Positions 27,368 through 35,202 of a stretch of DNA of 39,292 bases are shown piece by piece. The DNA is from Providencia vermicola. GTDB taxonomy: Bacteria; Pseudomonadota; Gammaproteobacteria; Enterobacterales; Enterobacteriaceae. Within the stretch, counting starts at the first letter, position 1. Every line of letters begins with the position of its first letter. The translations under genes were made by a program, and so were the position numbers. The stretch spans positions 1-39,292 of the forward strand of contig NZ_JAGSPI010000016.1 of the NCBI RefSeq assembly GCF_020381325.1. Direction: 5' to 3'. Below the pieces are notes generated by a model. It ran no database searches. It had not been told where the DNA came from and worked only from the letters and a program-made list of their open reading frames with translations.

Positions 27368-27390
27368 CAGAGCAAGGTAGCCTTGCTCTG
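27368..27390. terminator. Terminator between converging permease and membrane-protein genes
   Basis: CAGAGCAAGG (27368-27377) and CCTTGCTCTG (27381-27390) form a perfect 10-bp stem with a 3-base loop, 18 bases after the permease stop. A T-rich stretch follows after a short CCCTTGGG interruption. Confidence 0.75.
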
Positions 27391-27400
27391 CCCTTGGGTT

Positions 27401-27796
27401 TTATTTTCTCTTAGAGTTTTTCTGTTTGTTTTTGATTTCATTGTTCGCTTTGTCTACCGCTTTACTAAAGTAGCTATTTAAATAGTTTTGATTGGTTAAG
27501 AAAAATAGCAAACAACTGCCAACAATCACGAGCCAAATCAGCTGGAATTTAATAGTTTCTTCAAGGCGAAACAATAACATTAATGGGATCATGACGATCA
27601 TGCTGATAAAAACAGAGCAAAACAAAGAGCCTGCCACGTAGCCTGACAGTTTTTTTAGCCCCAACACATTGAGAATAATTAAGCTGACAATAGAAGCAAA
27701 CAGAGTGCCAAATGTGGCAAACATGATAATAATTCCCACCTCTTGCTCTAATAACCAATCCGTAAAGCCAAGCCAAGAAAAAGGTATGCTAATCAT
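27401..27796 (-). CDS. Small multi-pass membrane protein of the LemA/GIDE cassette
   Basis: This is a 131-residue protein with three to four hydrophobic helices and a lysine/asparagine-rich cytoplasmic-type tail (KAVDKANNEIKNKQKNSKRK). No family is recognised. Its ATG overlaps the stop of the upstream LemA gene (ATGA), so it is the last cistron of the four-gene minus-strand cassette. Confidence 0.75.
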   Translation of the reverse strand: MISIPFSWLGFTDWLLEQEVGIIIMFATFGTLFASIVSLIILNVLGLKKLSGYVAGSLFCSVFISMIVMIPLMLLFRLEETIKFQLIWLVIVGSCLLFFLTNQNYLNSYFSKAVDKANNEIKNKQKNSKRK

Positions 27797-28335
27797 GATG
27801 TAGACTCCTGTTGACCATATAGCAAAGGGATGTCCTTAAAGCGAAATAACATAGCAAAAATCAGGTTTGGGAATATATGAATATCCGTATTGTAGAGCGT
27901 CACGGTTTGGTTAAAGAACTCACGACGGTCAGCTATTTGGTCTTCAACGAGTTTTGCCTGTTTTTGCAATTCTAATAGTGCCGATTTACTGATGAGTTGC
28001 GGATACTTTTCTGCGATGGCAATTAATGGCTTTATTTTAGGGGCGATTTTGTTTGCAGTATCGACCTTGCTTTCTATTCTTGTACTCTCTAAATAGCGCT
28101 GTCGGCTCTGTACTAACTCACTCAATAACTGTTTTTCATGTACCATGGCTTGGTCTGCAACTTGGGTTAGCACAGGTAATAATTCCACCTGTTTTTTTAA
28201 TAACACATCAATATTGGCGAATGCTTTATAACAGTTATTTTTTAAGAAAATAATGTTGTTATAGGTGTTTACCAAATAACGTAAAAAAATAAAACTAACA
28301 ATCCCGATGATGAGAAAGAAAATAATTTTTTCCAT
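27793..28335 (-). CDS. LemA-family protein (divergent second copy)
   Basis: This is a LemA-family membrane protein, about 180 residues from ATG 28335. In-frame GTG 28347 and ATG 28344 lie within the GIDE gene's end. ATG 28335 is chosen because AGGTGA is correctly spaced before it. One N-terminal transmembrane helix is followed by a helical bundle. The family region reads KNNCYKAFANIDVLLKKQVELLPVL, more divergent than the first copy. AEKYPQLIS and YNTDIHIFPNLIFAMLFRF complete the fold. It is one of two paralogues flanking the GIDE gene. LemA proteins are thought to act at membranes, but their function is poorly defined. Confidence 0.85.
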   Translation of the reverse strand: MEKIIFFLIIGIVSFIFLRYLVNTYNNIIFLKNNCYKAFANIDVLLKKQVELLPVLTQVADQAMVHEKQLLSELVQSRQRYLESTRIESKVDTANKIAPKIKPLIAIAEKYPQLISKSALLELQKQAKLVEDQIADRREFFNQTVTLYNTDIHIFPNLIFAMLFRFKDIPLLYGQQESTS

Positions 28336-28336
28336 A

Positions 28337-29377
28337 TTAGTCATCACCTAACCAGGATATTTGGTCAAAATGCATCCGTAATTGACCATTTTGGTAATCC
28401 ATTGGCGTGATAATAATCGTCCCAATCAGTAAAAGTGCAGCAATAACGGTGAGCGTTAAATTACGGCGCAAAGGCCGAGCTTTGTTCCAACTGACCACGA
28501 AATCCGATGGCGAAACGCCAAGTAATAAATGCGGTGCTTTGCGAATAATAACAGGTTTACCGTTTTCATCTGAATCTACAGTGCCGATTAATAAATAATT
28601 GGTTTTAGGCTCTAAAATATATTCGGTATAACGGCGATTACCATTTTCCCTATCAATGTGCGGTGATAACCCAGGGTAGACAAAATATTCAGGATCACAT
28701 TCAACATTGATTGAGCCAGTGTCATCGGTCAACGTAAAGTAATGCATGCGTTTTTTACTATTTTGTAGCGTATAACTTTTTTTGCCATCTTTATCTTTTG
28801 AAATTGAATATTCAAAATAAAATGAACCGTAGCAGGTTTTATTACCTAACTCACTTTTAATTTCCGTACCTGCCGTGATCTTCCCTTCCACTTCCACTAA
28901 CCCCATCGCAACGGAACGTATTTTTGAAGTTGCTAGATTTTTTTGAAATTTTAAGAAGCGTTTGGTTGGCGTATTTTCAATAAATTTAAAAACAAAGGTG
29001 AGGACAAATGCGAGAAAAAAGATACGCATATCGATAAAAAAGCCCGCCATTAAACAGGTCGCTAATAATGTTCCGACCACGACTTTAACGAACGCAGCAA
29101 ATTTAGATGAGCCTTCATTTTGCATCCGTTGGTAGGATTGAATACCCGATTCAGTGATCCTAACCAAATGGCGGGAAACAAAAAAGGTAACCACCATTAC
29201 AACAACGTAATACAGGATGCTCGGGTAATCCCCTTGTGTTGGGGAGATTGACACCCACATACCAAAGGCCATGCTAAGAAAGGGAATGATGCCCCAATTC
29301 AATTTTTTATTGATCGAAAAATGATTATTAAGAAGTAAAATTAATGCACCGACTGCGGCACCAAATAAAAAATACAT
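28337..29377 (-). CDS. GIDE-domain membrane protein
   Basis: This is a 346-residue inner-membrane protein with five N-terminal hydrophobic segments (about residues 1-133), a soluble domain (about 150-290) and a C-terminal helix (305-325). The soluble part resembles the GIDE/BAM domain of mitochondrial E3 ligase MUL1: MGLVEVEGKI, the NKTCYGSFYFEYSI strand pair, FTLTDDTGSINVE and RRYTEYILEPKTNYLLIGTV. It has no RING finger, so ubiquitin ligase activity is not implied. Prokaryotic GIDE proteins often accompany LemA proteins, and here two LemA genes flank it. A role in sensing or remodelling the membrane is only a hypothesis. Confidence 0.8.
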   Translation of the reverse strand: MYFLFGAAVGALILLLNNHFSINKKLNWGIIPFLSMAFGMWVSISPTQGDYPSILYYVVVMVVTFFVSRHLVRITESGIQSYQRMQNEGSSKFAAFVKVVVGTLLATCLMAGFFIDMRIFFLAFVLTFVFKFIENTPTKRFLKFQKNLATSKIRSVAMGLVEVEGKITAGTEIKSELGNKTCYGSFYFEYSISKDKDGKKSYTLQNSKKRMHYFTLTDDTGSINVECDPEYFVYPGLSPHIDRENGNRRYTEYILEPKTNYLLIGTVDSDENGKPVIIRKAPHLLLGVSPSDFVVSWNKARPLRRNLTLTVIAALLLIGTIIITPMDYQNGQLRMHFDQISWLGDD

Positions 29378-29406
29378 TTTTACTTATCCAGTTCTTTAAG
29401 CAAAGA

Positions 29407-29964
29407 CTATTTAAATTGAACGCCATGGTATTGTTTTTCGTCATCAGCAATTTCCAGTAAAGGTAATTGTGTAAAACGAAACGCATTAGCAACAATGCTG
29501 TCAGGAAACATTTGGATTGCCGTGTTGTATTCGGTTGTTGCGTCATTAAAGCCTTCGCGGCGCTGGGCAATTTTATTTTCTACATCACTTAAGGCAATTT
29601 GTAATTGGGTAAATTGTTCGCCTGAAATCAGTGTTGGGTAATTTTCAGCAATCGCAATAATGCTGCGTAAAGTACGATTCATTTCATTCGATGCAGCAAT
29701 TTTTTCATTCAAATCTTTTGCATCAAAGTAGCTTTGGCGTGCATCACTTAATGAAGTAAATAAGGTTTTTTCATGTTCCATCGCTTTTTCGGTGATGGTG
29801 ACAAGTTGGGGTATTTGATCCGCACGTTGTTTTAAAACCACATCAATATTGGCAAATTGGTTACTCACTTGGTTTCGAGTGCTAATGAGGCGATTATAAA
29901 TAGTAATCCCCCAGCCTACTAAAAGTAATAGTGCAATGCATACCACGATAAGGGTGATTGTCAT
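29407..29964 (-). CDS. LemA-family protein (first copy)
   Basis: This 185-residue LemA protein is probably the first gene of the cassette. It has an N-terminal transmembrane helix (MTITLIVVCIALLLLVGWG) and the typical RNQVSNQFANIDVVLKQRADQIPQLV segment, followed by EKAMEHEKTLF, AENYPTLIS and YNTAIQMFPDSIVANAF. These match canonical LemA better than the second copy does. It lies 29 bases upstream of the GIDE gene on the same strand. Upstream is a 257-base non-coding gap holding the MITE-like element. Confidence 0.92.
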   Translation of the reverse strand: MTITLIVVCIALLLLVGWGITIYNRLISTRNQVSNQFANIDVVLKQRADQIPQLVTITEKAMEHEKTLFTSLSDARQSYFDAKDLNEKIAASNEMNRTLRSIIAIAENYPTLISGEQFTQLQIALSDVENKIAQRREGFNDATTEYNTAIQMFPDSIVANAFRFTQLPLLEIADDEKQYHGVQFK

Positions 29965-30108
29965 ATTTGGGCCTTTTAACCAGAAAATTGTGTCTGTTTA
30001 GGATTTGAACTTAAACGTATAAGAGGGGGATAAATTAAGCAATCAGAAAAGAGATAAATTGATGGTTTGAGTCGTGATATGCAGGCTAACACCTAAAATA
30101 AAGGGGTA

Positions 30109-30201
30109 CTAGGTGCTGTTTATCTTTAGTGGTCAATTTTTTGGATTGTTTTTTAACCTTTTTAGCGGTAAAAATCATCAACAAAGATAAACAGCCCCTA
30201 G
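30109..30201. mobile_element. MITE-like element with CTAG flanks
   Basis: The arms are GTGCTGTTTATCTTT (30113-30127) and AAAGATAAACAGCCC (30183-30197), 15-bp inverted repeats with one mismatch. They enclose 55 bases of non-coding DNA, and similarity continues weakly inward. Both outer ends abut CTAG (30109-30112 and 30198-30201), which could be a 4-bp target duplication of the sort made by IS5-group elements. No transposase is present. Alternatively it is a long hairpin ending the fimbrial regulator transcript. Confidence 0.5.
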
Positions 30202-30221
30202 CCATGTATATTTAAAGGGCA

Positions 30222-30485
30222 TTAAAAGAACTTGTCTACGGTGGAGTCTATTTCATGGTAATTTTGTTCAAGGAAATAGTTTAAATCGCATTGTAGAATA
30301 TTGGCGAATATACAAAGTCGACGGATCGTAAAATTTTGTACGCCACGTTCATAACGGGATATTTGTTGTTGGCTTAAGCCTGATTTTTTTCCTAAGCTAT
30401 CGCCCGTTAAGCCCATTTGTAAACGACGCTTGCGCATTTTATGCCCAATATAAGAATTTGAAATGTCTGTATGGTATTTTGTCAT
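30222..30485 (-). CDS. MrpJ-like XRE regulator of the MR/P-type operon
   Basis: This is an 87-residue Cro/C1-type HTH protein. Its recognition helix SQQQISRYERG matches the MrpJ family and the regulator at 310-636. It has a short N-terminal extension and an acidic tail. It lies at the end of the fimbrial operon, in the position of mrpJ in Proteus mirabilis, where such proteins repress flagellar genes while fimbriae are made. The gene is on the same strand, 65 bases after the ligase-like gene. Function is by family and position. Confidence 0.9.
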   Translation of the reverse strand: MTKYHTDISNSYIGHKMRKRRLQMGLTGDSLGKKSGLSQQQISRYERGVQNFTIRRLCIFANILQCDLNYFLEQNYHEIDSTVDKFF

Positions 30486-30550
30486 AATATAACTCTAATC
30501 AAGTGATAATAAATTAAATTAGTATTAAACTATTGGTATGTGTTCAATAA

Positions 30551-31954
30551 TTAATCAAGGCTTACTAATTCGATATCATCATTGGGGTAAATATAATTTT
30601 CTCCATTAAATAAAACGATCCCTAAAATAAAAACACTAATTCCAATAATAGATATCATAACGCTAAATAATGCGGATAAATTTTTATTAATATAAAATAA
30701 TGATTGATCTTTTAGTGAGAATGCAGAGTCAGAAAAAGATAAAAATAATATAATCGTCCCCCAATGCAATACCGATAAAAGAAACGGGTATTCAACATTG
30801 TTATGAATAACGATGGGGAGTATGGCAATGATCAGCGCTAATGAATATCCATTGCCATTTTTTTTGTATTTAATAAAAGATTGGAAAATAACGTAAATAC
30901 TCCCTGTTATAAGTAGCGACATAAAAATTAAATTAATATTGCTTCCTCTCATAATCCAAAGAAAAATTTCATTATGTGAATGTGGAACGATGTATTGTTC
31001 TGGACTTAAAAAGGGTAATGGTGTTCTACCATAACTATCCTTAGGGATTAATGAAGGATCCCAGATATCATCAGGTTGCTCCAAAAAGAGGGTAATTGAA
31101 AATCGTAACATTTGTTTTAAATGAAACTGATTAATCACCTCAGTATTGATAAACTGAGGGCATAATTTAATGAAGTAAATACCAATAAACACAGCTACAG
31201 CCATGATAAAGTAGCTAGCAATCACTCTAAGCTGATTTTTTTTATAGAAAAAACAAATGAATATGAAAATTGCCACAATAAAACTTAACCATGTCGTGAC
31301 GGACTGAAGTGTTACAAGAGTTAAAGTAAATAAAAAAATTGAGCAGCCTAAGGCAATAGTTCGCATATTTTCATATTTAGCATTCGCTAAGGTAAACTGT
31401 GATAATATAAGTGTCATCATTGCAAGTAAGCATGATGCCGCAACGCTCACTGACAATATATTAATTTGTTGTGATAAACCATTTGAGCGCATATCAGTTG
31501 CGAAATAAAAAATATCGGGCTGAGTAAAAAACTGGTAACCTGTTAAGAGCGCTTGAATAGCTGAGAATGTAATATTGCAATAAATACAAAATGACTGTAC
31601 CCGCCATCTATCTTTTATTTGTAGTCCAGTAATATATAATAAAACACCAATAGTAATACCTGACCAATACCAAAAAATAAGGTCACTTTTTATATCTGTC
31701 GAATAAGCAAGCCCCATGGCTAAAAAAATTAATGCAATCAAAAAACAAATTGCGGGTACAGTTATAACAATTTTATTCTTCCGATAAAAAACAGTAAATG
31801 AAATAGTCGAAATAATTATAGCAATAGCGAGCCAGCCAATGATATTTTGCGGAAGTGATTGACGTAAACTTCCCAGGCTATCAATATAAATTAGGCTGGT
31901 TAAATGCCAAATAATAAATATACCAATAAATAATGAACGAGATATCATAATCAT
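30551..31954 (-). CDS. WaaL/PglL-type glycan ligase (O-antigen ligase or protein O-oligosaccharyltransferase)
   Basis: This 467-residue polytopic inner-membrane protein (about 11-12 helices) has features of the Wzy_C/WaaL/PglL superfamily. The motif RSNGLSQQINILSVSVA near residues 156-171 resembles PglL's GxxxQxN helix. A large periplasmic loop includes VPHSHNEIFLWIMRGS, with H325, H327, N328 and E329. NNVEYPFLLSVLHW (H384, E388) resembles PglL's HxxxEYP motif. Such enzymes move undecaprenyl-linked glycans to lipid A or protein. It is shorter than typical PglL and lacks a large C-terminal soluble domain. It starts 17 bases after the adhesin gene, precedes the MrpJ-like gene, and is visibly more AT-rich than the fimbrial genes upstream. 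Protein-glycosylating activity is inferred from context; a WaaL or polymerase role remains possible. Confidence 0.78.
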   Translation of the reverse strand: MIMISRSLFIGIFIIWHLTSLIYIDSLGSLRQSLPQNIIGWLAIAIIISTISFTVFYRKNKIVITVPAICFLIALIFLAMGLAYSTDIKSDLIFWYWSGITIGVLLYITGLQIKDRWRVQSFCIYCNITFSAIQALLTGYQFFTQPDIFYFATDMRSNGLSQQINILSVSVAASCLLAMMTLILSQFTLANAKYENMRTIALGCSIFLFTLTLVTLQSVTTWLSFIVAIFIFICFFYKKNQLRVIASYFIMAVAVFIGIYFIKLCPQFINTEVINQFHLKQMLRFSITLFLEQPDDIWDPSLIPKDSYGRTPLPFLSPEQYIVPHSHNEIFLWIMRGSNINLIFMSLLITGSIYVIFQSFIKYKKNGNGYSLALIIAILPIVIHNNVEYPFLLSVLHWGTIILFLSFSDSAFSLKDQSLFYINKNLSALFSVMISIIGISVFILGIVLFNGENYIYPNDDIELVSLD

Positions 31955-31971
31955 AGTGCATTACCACTGTA

Positions 31972-33027
31972 TTAAATAAAGGTAGCGATTAACCAAGCAT
32001 TGCCTTTGTAGTCTCCAGGTTCAGCGTCTGAACCTGAAAGCTGACTTTCAATGCGAATATTTTTGACCTTATCAATAGTGGTTTCAATTTCTTTCCCACT
32101 TTGGTTGGTTTGCTCATCATAAAGCGTGACTTCAGAGTAAATTGTATTATTGCCTGATTTTAGTGGAACGCGTTTTTCTGGATCGGTGTCAGTTGCGTAA
32201 TCTAATTTTAATTTCACTTTTACAGGCTGGACTCGTTCACAGGTATAGGTGACTGTGCGTGTTTCCTTACTATTAAACTCAAAGGCATCTAGGGTTTTAT
32301 GATCAATATTTAAATTATCAATATTGGAATGGCAATTTGATGGATAATTAACCACAGATGTGGTGAGGTCTAATTTCACACTCGCTTTATCTGCAGGGAC
32401 GTAAAGAGTTGGAGTGCCATAATCCTGGAATAAGCGGGTATAGCCCGCAATCATTGCATCAGGAATAACAATCTTGCCATCGACAGGGATTTCTTTAACA
32501 TAAACCCTCACTTCAAAGGGGAAGTGTACGGTGAAGAAAGATGTGTCTAATGGCCCCATTTCTTCATTAGAGCACCCGCGCCCTGAAATATTTCGCCACC
32601 CGCTAGTAATGCCGTTGTCAGAATAAAGGGTAAAAAAGGTATTTGCATTGATTTTATAAGCTTTTAATCCCTTTAGAGAAAAGCCAGCCTCTGGCATATA
32701 AGCAAAAACACGATGATAAGCATAGCTCCAACCGAGCCCCGCACTATAATTTCCTTCTAAAAAATTGACGGTGCATCTTACTTGGCCAAAAGGTTGTGAC
32801 GTTGTTTCATTAATAACAATCCCTGTACTATTTGGTGGCGCAATTAAATAATATTTATTGTTATCTGTGCCAATAGTTGGGGTTGTTGCCACAACCGAAT
32901 TGTTCGAAATGAGGTTCATTTTATACCCACCGCCAGCACCTGCGTAGCGGGTAGCCTGTGCGTGTAAACTTCCTAAACACAGTGGTAACAATAAAAGTAA
33001 TTGTGTACAAATTTTTAATTTTTTCAT
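31972..33027 (-). CDS. Two-domain fimbrial tip adhesin (MrpH position)
   Basis: This is a 351-residue adhesin from ATG 33027. The frame is also open from TTG 33039, but the ATG gives a normal signal peptide (MKKLKICTQLLLLLPLCLGSLHAQA). A unique N-terminal lectin-like domain (about residues 26-220) has cysteines in RCTVNFLEG and GRGCSNEEM. A C-terminal pilin domain (KLDLTTSVVNYPSNC...VTYTCERV, ending NAWLIATFI) would donate its strand to the next subunit. It stands in the mrpH adhesin position, after three minor subunits. The receptor is unknown. I do not see the MrpH zinc-site pattern clearly, so it may differ from MrpH. Confidence 0.85.
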   Translation of the reverse strand: MKKLKICTQLLLLLPLCLGSLHAQATRYAGAGGGYKMNLISNNSVVATTPTIGTDNNKYYLIAPPNSTGIVINETTSQPFGQVRCTVNFLEGNYSAGLGWSYAYHRVFAYMPEAGFSLKGLKAYKINANTFFTLYSDNGITSGWRNISGRGCSNEEMGPLDTSFFTVHFPFEVRVYVKEIPVDGKIVIPDAMIAGYTRLFQDYGTPTLYVPADKASVKLDLTTSVVNYPSNCHSNIDNLNIDHKTLDAFEFNSKETRTVTYTCERVQPVKVKLKLDYATDTDPEKRVPLKSGNNTIYSEVTLYDEQTNQSGKEIETTIDKVKNIRIESQLSGSDAEPGDYKGNAWLIATFI

Positions 33028-33041
33028 AAGGTTTCCCAATA

Positions 33042-33551
33042 TTACAGGTAATCAACCATCACAGATAATGCGGCTGTAAATGGCCCAGCGGTAAGGTTTT
33101 CTAGGGCTTGATTAGTCACAAGTTGCGACTGAATAACGATTTTCCCTGTATCACCACTGACAGTGGGTGCGATCCTTTCCCATTTATTGAGGTTCAGCGC
33201 TGTGCTTTTATTTTCTTCTGAAAAACGAATACCTAGCCCCGTAATTGAGGTCGCCAGTACCGTTTCGTTATTGACGGTTAGGGTATTGCCTTCCCTTGGT
33301 GAAAGGTAAACCTGTAAATTTTTACGAAGCTCACATTGCTTAATCAAAATGCCAAAAGACTGCTTTTCTTCCGTTAATCTATCTAAGGCAACTTCTCTAA
33401 AATTGATAAATAGCTCTTTCTCGCCATTTTCCGCAGTTAATACACAAGGTGGCCGTACTAATTTGGCAGACAATGACAGCAAGACATCAGCTTGAGCACC
33501 AAAGGAAATAAATAGCCCCACTAAAGGGAATACAAAACGTGTCAGTTTCAT
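33042..33551 (-). CDS. Minor fimbrial subunit (MrpG position)
   Basis: This is a 169-residue pilin-fold subunit with a signal peptide ending in FGAQA near residue 21. Cysteines in VRPPCVLTAEN and LIKQCELRKN form the usual disulfide, and it ends in SVMVDYL, a typical penultimate-tyrosine tail for chaperone binding. It lies 14 bases from the adhesin start. It probably forms part of the tip fibrillum. Confidence 0.9.
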   Translation of the reverse strand: MKLTRFVFPLVGLFISFGAQADVLLSLSAKLVRPPCVLTAENGEKELFINFREVALDRLTEEKQSFGILIKQCELRKNLQVYLSPREGNTLTVNNETVLATSITGLGIRFSEENKSTALNLNKWERIAPTVSGDTGKIVIQSQLVTNQALENLTAGPFTAALSVMVDYL

Positions 33552-33562
33552 TTTATTTTTCC

Positions 33563-34090
33563 TTATTGATAATCAAGATTGAACGTCACGGTTGAGGCAA
33601 AACTGCCTGTTTGTAAACGCGCATTAAAGGGTTTTTGTGCATACACACCAAATGAAAGAGTATTAATTGACCCTTTTCCTGATTCAGTAACAGTACTGAC
33701 GTCTATTTTTGTATTCAGGTCGAGCTCTTTGCCATTGCTATCGGTAAGCGCCAGTAACACATTGGATTCACCTGTTGTTTTTAGGTAGTTAATGCCATTA
33801 TGCGTTTCGGTATTTTGGGTATTTAAGGTGATTTTGATGGTTTTATTTAACGCCATCGCTGAACAGTCTACGATATCAAGTTGAAAGGGCTGTACTTCGG
33901 AACGGCCCAATGTTTCGAGAGATGAAAAGCGCAACCCAGACAGGTAGATTTTTTTCTGGGCATCATCATCACTGAGGCGACAACCTAAAGGCACTAATAC
34001 CCCTTCAAAATAAACTGTTAAGCTATTGGCAAAACTGCTATTTCCCGTTAGGAATAAAAGGCTAAATAATAATATTGAGTACTTAGTCAT
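33563..34090 (-). CDS. Minor fimbrial subunit (MrpF position)
   Basis: This is a 175-residue pilin-fold subunit with a signal peptide (MTKYSILLFSLLFLTGNSSFA), cysteines in LVPLGCRLSDD and IVDCSAMALN, and the tail TVTFNLDYQ. Its ATG overlaps the previous gene's stop by 8 bases, and 11 bases separate it from the next subunit gene. It is probably a tip or adaptor subunit of the MR/P-like fimbria. Confidence 0.9.
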   Translation of the reverse strand: MTKYSILLFSLLFLTGNSSFANSLTVYFEGVLVPLGCRLSDDDAQKKIYLSGLRFSSLETLGRSEVQPFQLDIVDCSAMALNKTIKITLNTQNTETHNGINYLKTTGESNVLLALTDSNGKELDLNTKIDVSTVTESGKGSINTLSFGVYAQKPFNARLQTGSFASTVTFNLDYQ

Positions 34091-34433
34091 AATTTATTTC
34101 CAGACGTTGTGCTGGGTTATTGGCAGGGATAGATAACAAAAATGTGTTATTGCGCAAGGGTTGTGCTAACACATACTTTTCTGCACCCAACTTCAAAGTA
34201 AAAGGCACCCAAGCGTGTCGTTTTGCTAACTGATTACAATGGGAAAAATTCATTTCTAATTGATAGGCCTGTGCCAATAACGTATTTTCATTCAATTTCA
34301 ATGAAATTAGTGGTAGACAAGGAGCAGTGACAATACGTGCGTTGACATAGACTGTGCCCGTAGTGACTGGTGCAGTGGACTGCGCAAAAATAGGTGCCGC
34401 AAAAGCCCATAGCGCTAAGTAACGTAATTTCAT
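34083..34433 (-). CDS. Short pilin-like subunit (MrpE position)
   Basis: This is an unusually short subunit of 116 residues with a signal peptide ending near FAQS at residue 19. C39 (VTAPCLPLI) and C66 (FSHCNQLAK) are in pilin-like positions, and a Tyr-containing tail (LEINYD) follows. It keeps the disulfide and C-terminal strand but lacks roughly 50 residues of a normal pilin. It could be an adaptor or assembly terminator, or a decayed subunit. The frame is intact, and the 8-base overlap with the next gene argues for function. Confidence 0.75.
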   Translation of the reverse strand: MKLRYLALWAFAAPIFAQSTAPVTTGTVYVNARIVTAPCLPLISLKLNENTLLAQAYQLEMNFSHCNQLAKRHAWVPFTLKLGAEKYVLAQPLRNNTFLLSIPANNPAQRLEINYD

Positions 34434-34460
34434 AGTTCTGCTCCTTTCTATTTTGATGCA

Positions 34461-35189
34461 TTATTCAGTCACGCTGCACTGCGATGCTTGGCACTTGAAT
34501 GCCAATGATGGCTTTCCGCCATAATCATTAATATATGTCAGGTAAGGTGTTGAAAATTTGGCTGATTTAATAATTTGATTCGATTTTGGTGGCACCATGA
34601 CAGCCTCAAAATCACTCTCTTCAGATTGTTTTTGGCTGTTTCCAATGCCTATAACGGTTAAATAAAAAGGCGTTGGATTATTTAATGTATAGCCTGTTGC
34701 TGCAGGCGTTAGCGTGACGTGTTTTGCCCAATCTGTTTTACTTTGCGCCACAATACTTTCAGGGCGATAAAATAGTTTTACGCGGCTTTGTAACGCAATT
34801 TGCAACACGCCAGCTTCTGATGATTTAGGCGGGATCTCGCGCAGGTTGTAGTAAAACAGAGATTCTCTGTCTTGGGGTAATTTCGCTACGTCAGGCGCTG
34901 TACTTAAGCGAACCAAGCTGGTGGACTTTGGCTCCATACGCTGAATAGGGGGCGTGGCAATAATAGGGCCTGTTTCGAGTTTTTGTTCTAAGGTATTTTC
35001 TAACCATGACTGTGCTAAGTAAGGCAATTCAGGGTTATCATTGCGGATCGTAATATTAATAGATGGCTGATTCCCATCGAAAATAATACGAGTACGATCA
35101 AGCGTGACAGCGGCTTGAGCGGCGCTCAAGACAACAGCCGTAAGCATGAATGCGGTGGTTAAACGTAAAAAGTGGCGGTTCAATTTCAT
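34461..35189 (-). CDS. PapD-like periplasmic chaperone (MrpD position)
   Basis: This is a fimbrial chaperone of 242 residues that would deliver subunits to the usher through the Sec-exported periplasmic pathway. The signal peptide ends at residue 26. The mature start AVTLDRTRIIFDG is very close to PapD, with R34 equivalent to the invariant mature R8. SRVKLFYRP contains K138, equivalent to K112. Both residues anchor the subunit carboxylate. NNPTPFYLT and a C-terminal cysteine pair (KCQASQC) are in domain 2. It is 13 bases after the usher gene. Confidence 0.94.
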   Translation of the reverse strand: MKLNRHFLRLTTAFMLTAVVLSAAQAAVTLDRTRIIFDGNQPSINITIRNDNPELPYLAQSWLENTLEQKLETGPIIATPPIQRMEPKSTSLVRLSTAPDVAKLPQDRESLFYYNLREIPPKSSEAGVLQIALQSRVKLFYRPESIVAQSKTDWAKHVTLTPAATGYTLNNPTPFYLTVIGIGNSQKQSEESDFEAVMVPPKSNQIIKSAKFSTPYLTYINDYGGKPSLAFKCQASQCSVTE

Positions 35190-35202
35190 TTCAATTCTCT
35201 TA

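Noticed and set aside
28337-29377. Ubiquitin-ligase function for the GIDE-domain protein
   Set aside because: Only the GIDE-like domain is seen. There is no RING finger, so E3 activity is not supported.
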